From Candidatus Cloacimonadota bacterium (lineage in GTDB: Bacteria; Cloacimonadota; Cloacimonadia; Cloacimonadales; Cloacimonadaceae): 10,679 nucleotides of DNA. The notes under the pieces are model-generated. The model did no database searches and was not told the origin of the DNA. It worked only from the letters and a program-made list of their open reading frames with translations. The stretch lies in assembly GCA_023230795.1 (NCBI GenBank), contig JALNWR010000089.1, positions 1-10,679 on the forward strand. Reading direction: 5' to 3'. Positions 7,302-10,679 of this stretch are shown here, piece by piece. Within the stretch, counting starts at the first letter, position 1, and the number at the start of each line of letters is the position of its first letter. Position numbers and translations under genes: made by a program.

Positions 7302-7438
7302 AGCGGATAAAGGATTTATTGAACTGGGTACACTCTCTGAAAGAGGAGGAACAGAGTTTAAGCGAGCTTTACTTTTGCCTGGGTTTTGACACAGATTTTA
7401 TCAGCCCAACTATCTCGCTCGGTTTTTCGACCAGATAG
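7298..7438 (+). other. Possible 46-residue small gene in ATGA overlap
   Basis: The nif3-like gene ends in ATGA (7298-7301), whose ATG opens a 46-codon frame ending at TAG 7436-7438. The first 28 or so residues (MKRIKDLLNWVHSLKEEEQS then LSELYFCL) look like an amphipathic, charged helix. The last 70 bases run antisense to the end of the HAD gene. No domain is recognised and there is no clear ribosome site, so it depends on coupling to be translated. It may be a real small protein, a degenerate gene start, or chance. Confidence 0.3.
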
Positions 7439-8019
7439 TCGGGATCAAACCTGCTCAGCAGATCGGTGGTATGAAAGCCCCAGCTTACTGAGATCACACG
7501 GATTCCACTCTTTCTGGCAGCTGTGATATCCCTGATTTCATCGCCCACATAGATCACATTCGCCTTATCCAGTTTGTGCTTTTTGATCTGTTTACGGATG
7601 CTGCTATGTTTCTTAAGGATTCCGGAGGTACCTTCGATCCAGTCAAAATAATGCAGTTCATGCAGGTCTAAAAAGTGCTTTACGTTTTCGCCGGTATTGG
7701 AGGTGAGCAGCGCCATGTGACAGCCCAGCTCTTTCAGTTCTTTCAGCATTTCGGGGATACCGGCAAAGGGCATGAGTTCATGAATGAGCTTGCGATATTC
7801 CACCAAAGCCAGGGTTATGGCCTTGGGCACTTTGTAAAAGGGAAGATCGATTATCTTCAAGGCTTTGGGGATGCTCATGGTGCGCAAGTGGGCAAATTGT
7901 TCCTCGCTAAGAGGTTTGATGCCAAATTGGGGAGCTAGATTGTTGGCAATCCTCATCCCCAGATGAATGGAATCTGCTATAGTGCCGTCAAAATCAAAGA
8001 GCAAAAAGGGGCTGCTCAT
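7369..8019 (-). CDS. HAD-superfamily hydrolase, phosphoglycolate-phosphatase-like
   Basis: This is a 216-residue haloacid-dehalogenase-type phosphatase in the Gph/PGMB-like subfamily. Motif I is FDFDGTIADS (8-17), with nucleophile Asp9 and acid/base Asp11. Motif II is LLTSNTG (104-110), and motif III is probably the lysine pair in ILKKHSS (134-140). Motif IV is YVGDEIRDITAA (157-168), with metal-binding Asp160 and Asp164. Residues 18-85 form the helical C1 cap. GWGF-type sequence appears as SWGFHTTDLL. The ATG shares ATGA with the rsmI stop (8016-8019), indicating translational coupling in the kbl-rsmI-HAD operon. The substrate is unknown; phosphoglycolate is only a family default. The 3' end overlaps a possible small frame on the other strand. 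Confidence 0.9.
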   Translation of the reverse strand: MSSPFLLFDFDGTIADSIHLGMRIANNLAPQFGIKPLSEEQFAHLRTMSIPKALKIIDLPFYKVPKAITLALVEYRKLIHELMPFAGIPEMLKELKELGCHMALLTSNTGENVKHFLDLHELHYFDWIEGTSGILKKHSSIRKQIKKHKLDKANVIYVGDEIRDITAARKSGIRVISVSWGFHTTDLLSRFDPDYLVEKPSEIVGLIKSVSKPRQK

Positions 8020-8843
8020 TTCCTGTGCTCCAGCACAAAGGCATAAGCCTCGTTTTTCCCCACCTTGCTTTTTTCGCTGATTATAGCGGCCAATTCCTTG
8101 CTTTTTAGATGATTGTACTTCTCAAGAAGCCGGAAGGCAGCAGCGTCAGGGAAACTGGCTTGAATCTCCTGCGCTCCCTCGATTACGATCACGAATTCCC
8201 CCTTTTCAGTGATGTCATAATCCTGAAGAATCTGGGCTATATCTTTGCGGATGCACTCTTCATGCAGCTTTGAGATTTCTCTGGCTATGGCGATATTTCG
8301 GGGAGACAGTGCAGCGTCCAGCTCCTGCAAAGTAGCTTTGAGATGGTGCACACTTTCATACATCACGGTGGGATAAGTGTATGCTTTGATCTGTTTTAAT
8401 AGCTCTGTGCGGTCTTTTACTTTGCTTGGCAGAAAGCCTATGAATTGAAAGGCAGAAGTAGGAAAGCCCGATATAGATAAAGCAGGGATCAGAGCCGTGG
8501 CTCCAGGTAAAGCTTGCACTTCATAGCCTCTTGTAATGGCTGCACTTACCAGGCTCTGGGCAGGGTCAGATATTGTTGGAGAACCAGCGTCTGACACCAC
8601 CGCCAGGTCTTTCCCCTGATCAAGATGAGCAAATAAGAGCTCTTCCCGGCTGCGTTCATTGAACTTATGAAAGCTGATCAGCTTGGGGGCGGCTATCTCA
8701 TAATGCTTTAGCAGGAAGGAGGTCTTGCGGGTATCCTCACAGGCGATGAGGCTCACCGCTTTCAGGGTGTCAAGTGCGCGCAGGGTGATATCTCTGAGAT
8801 TTCCGATCGGAACCGGCACCAGGAATATCACCCCTTTGCACAT
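8016..8843 (-). CDS. rsmI: 16S rRNA (cytidine(1402)-2'-O)-methyltransferase
   Basis: RsmI methylates the 2'-hydroxyl of C1402 in the ribosomal decoding centre, using S-adenosylmethionine. The 275-residue sequence shows the family order: VPVPIGNLRDIT (9-20), CEDTR (35-39), SDAGSPTISDP (84-94), LPGATALIPAL (112-122), GFLP (136-139), REISKLHEE (188-196) and KGEFVIVI (214-221). Length is close to E. coli RsmI (286). The variable C-terminal helical part (about 232-275) includes the usual SKELAAIISEKSKVGKNEAY-type segment. It starts nine bases after the kbl stop and has only a weak A-rich site in front, so it probably relies on readthrough from kbl. It overlaps the HAD gene by four bases. Confidence 0.95.
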   Translation of the reverse strand: MCKGVIFLVPVPIGNLRDITLRALDTLKAVSLIACEDTRKTSFLLKHYEIAAPKLISFHKFNERSREELLFAHLDQGKDLAVVSDAGSPTISDPAQSLVSAAITRGYEVQALPGATALIPALSISGFPTSAFQFIGFLPSKVKDRTELLKQIKAYTYPTVMYESVHHLKATLQELDAALSPRNIAIAREISKLHEECIRKDIAQILQDYDITEKGEFVIVIEGAQEIQASFPDAAAFRLLEKYNHLKSKELAAIISEKSKVGKNEAYAFVLEHRK

Positions 8844-8852
8844 AGGTTTTCT

Positions 8853-10046
8853 TTATTTAATAAGTTCCAGTTCTTTGCCGATCTTGATAAAGGCTGCGAT
8901 GGCCTTATCCAGGTCTGCATGCGAATGTGCGGCAGATAGTTGCACTCGGATTCTGGCTTTGCCTTTGGGCACTACTGGGAATACAAATCCGATCACGTAA
9001 ACACCTTCTTTGAGGAGCATATCCGCCATCTTGATGGCCAGAGGTGCGTCATAGAGCATTACAGGAACGATCGCTGTATTTCCGGGAACGATGTCAAATC
9101 CGGCTGCTTCCATCTTGCTGCGGAAGTACTTGGAGTTGTCCATCACTTTATCTTTGAGCTCGGAAGATTTGGTCAGCATATCGATCACCTTGAGCGTAGC
9201 ACCCACGATGGCCGGAGCCAGGGTGTTTGAAAAGAGGTATGGACGGCTGCGCTGACGCAGAAGCTCGATGATTTCCTTGCGGCCGCTGGTGCATCCGCCA
9301 CTTCCACCGCCCATGGCTTTTCCGAAGGTGGTAGTGATGATATCTACTCTATCGGTCACGCCAAAGTGTTCCGGAGTGCCGCGCCCGGTCTTACCGATAA
9401 AACCGGTAGCATGGCTGTCATCCACCATTACCATAGCGTCATATTTGTCGGCCAGATCACAGATTTCGTCCAGTTTGGCCATGTCGCCATCCATAGAGAA
9501 TACGCCATCGGTTACGATCAAGCGGTATTTCATGTCTTTGGATTCTTTCAGAGCCTTTTCCAGTTCTTGCATATCTGAGTGTTTATAGCGAAAGCGTTTG
9601 GCCTTGCACAGCCTTACCCCATCGATGATGGATGCATGATTCAGCTCGTCTGAGATGATGGCGCTGTCTTCGCCCAGGAGCGGTTCAAATATTCCGGCAT
9701 TGGCATCAAAGCAGGCGGCATAGAGGATGGTGTCTTCCATGCCCAGAAATTCTGAAACTGCCTTTTCCAGGTCCTTATGAATCTGTTGGGTACCGCAAAT
9801 AAAGCGAACTGAGGAAAGCCCAAAGCCCCAATCTTCCATAATCTTCTGAGAAGCCTTGACCACTTCAGGATGGTTGCTCAATCCCAGGTAATTGTTCGCA
9901 CAAAAGTTTAGCGCTTTCACGCCTCCGGTTACTCCGATCTCAGCACCCTGGGGGGTGGTGAGAACGCGTTCTGTCTTGTAAAGTCCCTGATCTTTTAGTT
10001 CTGCAAAGAGGTCTTGCAGATCAGTTTTAACCTTGTTGTAAGCCAT
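8853..10046 (-). CDS. kbl: Glycine C-acetyltransferase (2-amino-3-ketobutyrate CoA ligase)
   Basis: Kbl is a pyridoxal-phosphate enzyme of the alpha-oxoamine synthase family. It interconverts 2-amino-3-ketobutyrate plus CoA with glycine plus acetyl-CoA, the second step of threonine breakdown after threonine dehydrogenase. The 397 residues follow E. coli Kbl (398) closely: NFCANNYLGLSNHP (47-60), GLSSVRFICGTQ (76-87), SDELNHASIIDGVRLCKAKR (132-151), TDGVFSMDGD (179-188) and VMVDDSHATGF (206-216). The PLP lysine is Lys243 in TTTFGKAMGGGSGG, and YPVVPKG-type FPVVPKGKARIRVQLSAAH lies near the end. The start is the ATG at 10046, with GGGAGA five bases upstream; the in-frame ATG at 10076 lies almost at the predicted transcription start. 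This is the first gene of the minus-strand operon. No threonine dehydrogenase gene is in the window, so the partner must be elsewhere. Confidence 0.97.
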   Translation of the reverse strand: MAYNKVKTDLQDLFAELKDQGLYKTERVLTTPQGAEIGVTGGVKALNFCANNYLGLSNHPEVVKASQKIMEDWGFGLSSVRFICGTQQIHKDLEKAVSEFLGMEDTILYAACFDANAGIFEPLLGEDSAIISDELNHASIIDGVRLCKAKRFRYKHSDMQELEKALKESKDMKYRLIVTDGVFSMDGDMAKLDEICDLADKYDAMVMVDDSHATGFIGKTGRGTPEHFGVTDRVDIITTTFGKAMGGGSGGCTSGRKEIIELLRQRSRPYLFSNTLAPAIVGATLKVIDMLTKSSELKDKVMDNSKYFRSKMEAAGFDIVPGNTAIVPVMLYDAPLAIKMADMLLKEGVYVIGFVFPVVPKGKARIRVQLSAAHSHADLDKAIAAFIKIGKELELIK

Positions 10047-10085
10047 TGATTCTCCCTTTATATGGTTGTTTTTCATTTTTCAGTC

Positions 10086-10113
10086 ATTATATAAAAGTGG
10101 GCAAATTAGTCAA
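10086..10113 (-). promoter_or_regulatory. Sigma-70-like promoter of the kbl operon
   Basis: On the minus strand TTGACT (10113-10108) and a perfect TATAAT (10091-10086) are separated by 16 bases. Transcription would start near 10079, giving a leader of about 33 bases with a GGGAGA ribosome site before ATG 10046. This supports the shorter kbl start. Confidence 0.75.
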
Positions 10114-10194
10114 TAGAAAATGTTGTAGCTTGAATCTGCACAGTGCTGATAATGAGTTATGCGCCCATAATAGCTGCAGGATGATTAGGAGGCT

Positions 10195-10340
10195 CAGCTT
10201 TGGTCAGACTATTCTACCCTTATAGGCTGACGTGGAGATGTGGTGGAAATAGCAGTAAAAAATACTCTGATTTACACGTCATATAGAGGATGTCTTTTAA
10301 GGTAGAGCAGTGCGCCGATGCTGCTGGTAACAAATGGATT
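10195..10340 (+). repeat. Dispersed repeat, copy B
   Basis: This copy lies in the same orientation as copy A at about 1056-1212. It begins at CAGCTTTGGTC and lacks roughly ten bases found in copy A just afterwards. The conserved core is 10229-10278. The second conserved block pairs AGCAGTG (10306-10312) with TGCTGCT (10319-10325) around the identical loop CGCCGA. Two positions that differ from copy A still pair as G-U or U-G in RNA. It ends where the CGCAGAT-rich stretch begins. Confidence 0.72.
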
Positions 10341-10343
10341 TCA

Positions 10344-10379
10344 CGCAGATAGCGCAGATAAAGGCGCAGATTCCGCAGA
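10344..10379 (+). repeat. Short degenerate CGCAGAT array
   Basis: CGCAGA occurs four times, at 10344, 10353, 10365 and 10374, and the first three copies read CGCAGAT. The steps are 9, 12 and 9 bases. It directly abuts repeat copy B. Copy A ends in a single GCAGAT, which hints that this array grew from the tail of the repeat. Confidence 0.6.
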
Positions 10380-10391
10380 GCATACAGTAAC

Positions 10392-10412
10392 CGGAGCTTG
10401 CCTAAAGCTCCG
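10392..10412. repeat. Perfect 8-bp inverted repeat
   Basis: CGGAGCTT (10392-10399) and AAGCTCCG (10405-10412) are perfect complements around a five-base loop. No T-run follows on either side, so it is not a typical intrinsic terminator. Confidence 0.55.
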
Positions 10413-10478
10413 TAGAGCAGGGCAATTCATCTCTGACGCGCAGCTTTATCTGCACTTTTTGCGAACTCAGGTTTGCTA

Positions 10479-10498
10479 TGGAGAATCGGAGTTCTCCA
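10479..10498. repeat. Perfect 7-bp inverted repeat
   Basis: TGGAGAA (10479-10485) and TTCTCCA (10492-10498) are perfect complements around TCGGAG. No T-run follows. Role unknown. Confidence 0.45.
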
Positions 10499-10605
10499 CC
10501 CAAGAGCCTGCCAAACTTCCAAAGTCCACCCATCCAAAATTAATCTAAAAAAATAATCCTGGCATTCCCCCAAAATATCGAGTCACTCTTTTGATAATGA
10601 ACTTA

Positions 10606-10627
10606 ATGATAGTATCTTAACTATCAT
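10606..10627. promoter_or_regulatory. Perfect 22-base dyad, possible operator
   Basis: ATGATAGT (10606-10613) and ACTATCAT (10620-10627) are perfect inverted arms around ATCTTA. The A/T-rich, symmetrical form resembles a transcription-factor operator more than a terminator. A gene just beyond the right edge would be the natural target. The assignment is inference. Confidence 0.4.
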
Positions 10628-10679
10628 CTATGCCTATGTATTTCAGTTTATACTTTTGGCAGTTAAGATTCATGATTCC

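Larger units (their letters stand above)
10114..10679. other. Gene-free interval upstream of kbl
   Basis: I see no gene in these 566 bases. A 76-codon frame at 10318-10548 is an accident of the CGCAGAT-rich stretch. The region contains repeat copy B, a short degenerate array and three perfect inverted repeats, listed separately. No tRNA is present (no T-arm GGTTCGA block), and no T-tract terminator follows any of the hairpins. Confidence 0.55.

Noticed and set aside
10047..10076. Ten-residue N-terminal extension of kbl from ATG 10076
   Set aside because: That ATG sits almost at the predicted transcription start, while ATG 10046 has GGGAGA at five bases and gives the family's normal N-terminus.
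10140..10230. tRNA-like start GCGCCCATA near 10161
   Set aside because: No T-arm consensus, anticodon stem or acceptor pairing follows.
10318..10548. 76-codon open frame on the + strand
   Set aside because: Its first part is just the translated CGCAGAT array, with no domain or ribosome site.

Overview
The window is ordinary bacterial chromosome dominated by housekeeping and metabolic genes, with intergenic DNA that is more curious than the genes. The base composition is moderate. A DUF5683 protein, a D15/BamA-type outer-membrane barrel and signal-peptide proteins point to a Gram-negative member of the Fibrobacteres-Chlorobi-Bacteroidetes (FCB) neighbourhood. Clear Shine-Dalgarno sites (AAGGAG, GAGGAG, GGGAGA) and E. 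coli-like TTGACA/TATAAT promoters argue against Bacteroidota itself. Cloacimonadota or a related FCB phylum is my best guess, by inference only.

Layout. (1) 1-950, + strand: a D15/BamA-family outer-membrane beta-barrel whose N-terminus is missing. The reading frame closes at about position 107 and nothing recognisable continues it upstream. (2) 951-1324: a gene-free gap holding copy A of a dispersed repeat. (3) 1325-2564, + strand: a two-gene envelope unit, a small DUF5683 protein followed 13 bases later by a secreted CAP-domain protein. (4) 2551-3324, - strand: exonuclease III, overlapping the CAP gene tail to tail. (5) 3325-3607: an intergenic region with a near-consensus promoter reading right, then a strong ribosome site and a 13-codon open frame. 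(6) 3608-7301 (perhaps to 7438), + strand: an operon of an HI0933-family flavoprotein, an AMP-forming long-chain acyl-CoA synthetase and a Nif3/YbgI-type dinuclear-metal protein, possibly followed by a 46-codon frame joined by an ATGA overlap. (7) 10046 down to 7369, - strand: a three-gene operon kbl - rsmI - HAD phosphatase behind a strong promoter, with a 9-base gap at the first junction and an ATGA overlap at the second. (8) 10114-10679: gene-free DNA with repeat copy B, a short CGCAGAT-rich array and three perfect inverted repeats.

How the genes fit together. Kbl splits 2-amino-3-ketobutyrate into glycine and acetyl-CoA, the last step of threonine breakdown, and the acyl-CoA synthetase activates fatty acids. 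RsmI modifies 16S rRNA, the HAD enzyme probably removes a small-molecule phosphate, and exonuclease III repairs DNA. The barrel, DUF5683 and CAP proteins belong to the envelope. I see no phage, CRISPR, toxin-antitoxin, transposase or biosynthetic cluster. The best candidate for something undescribed is the paired non-coding repeat (about 1056-1212 and 10195-10340). Its most conserved parts include a hairpin that keeps its pairing through G-U wobble changes.
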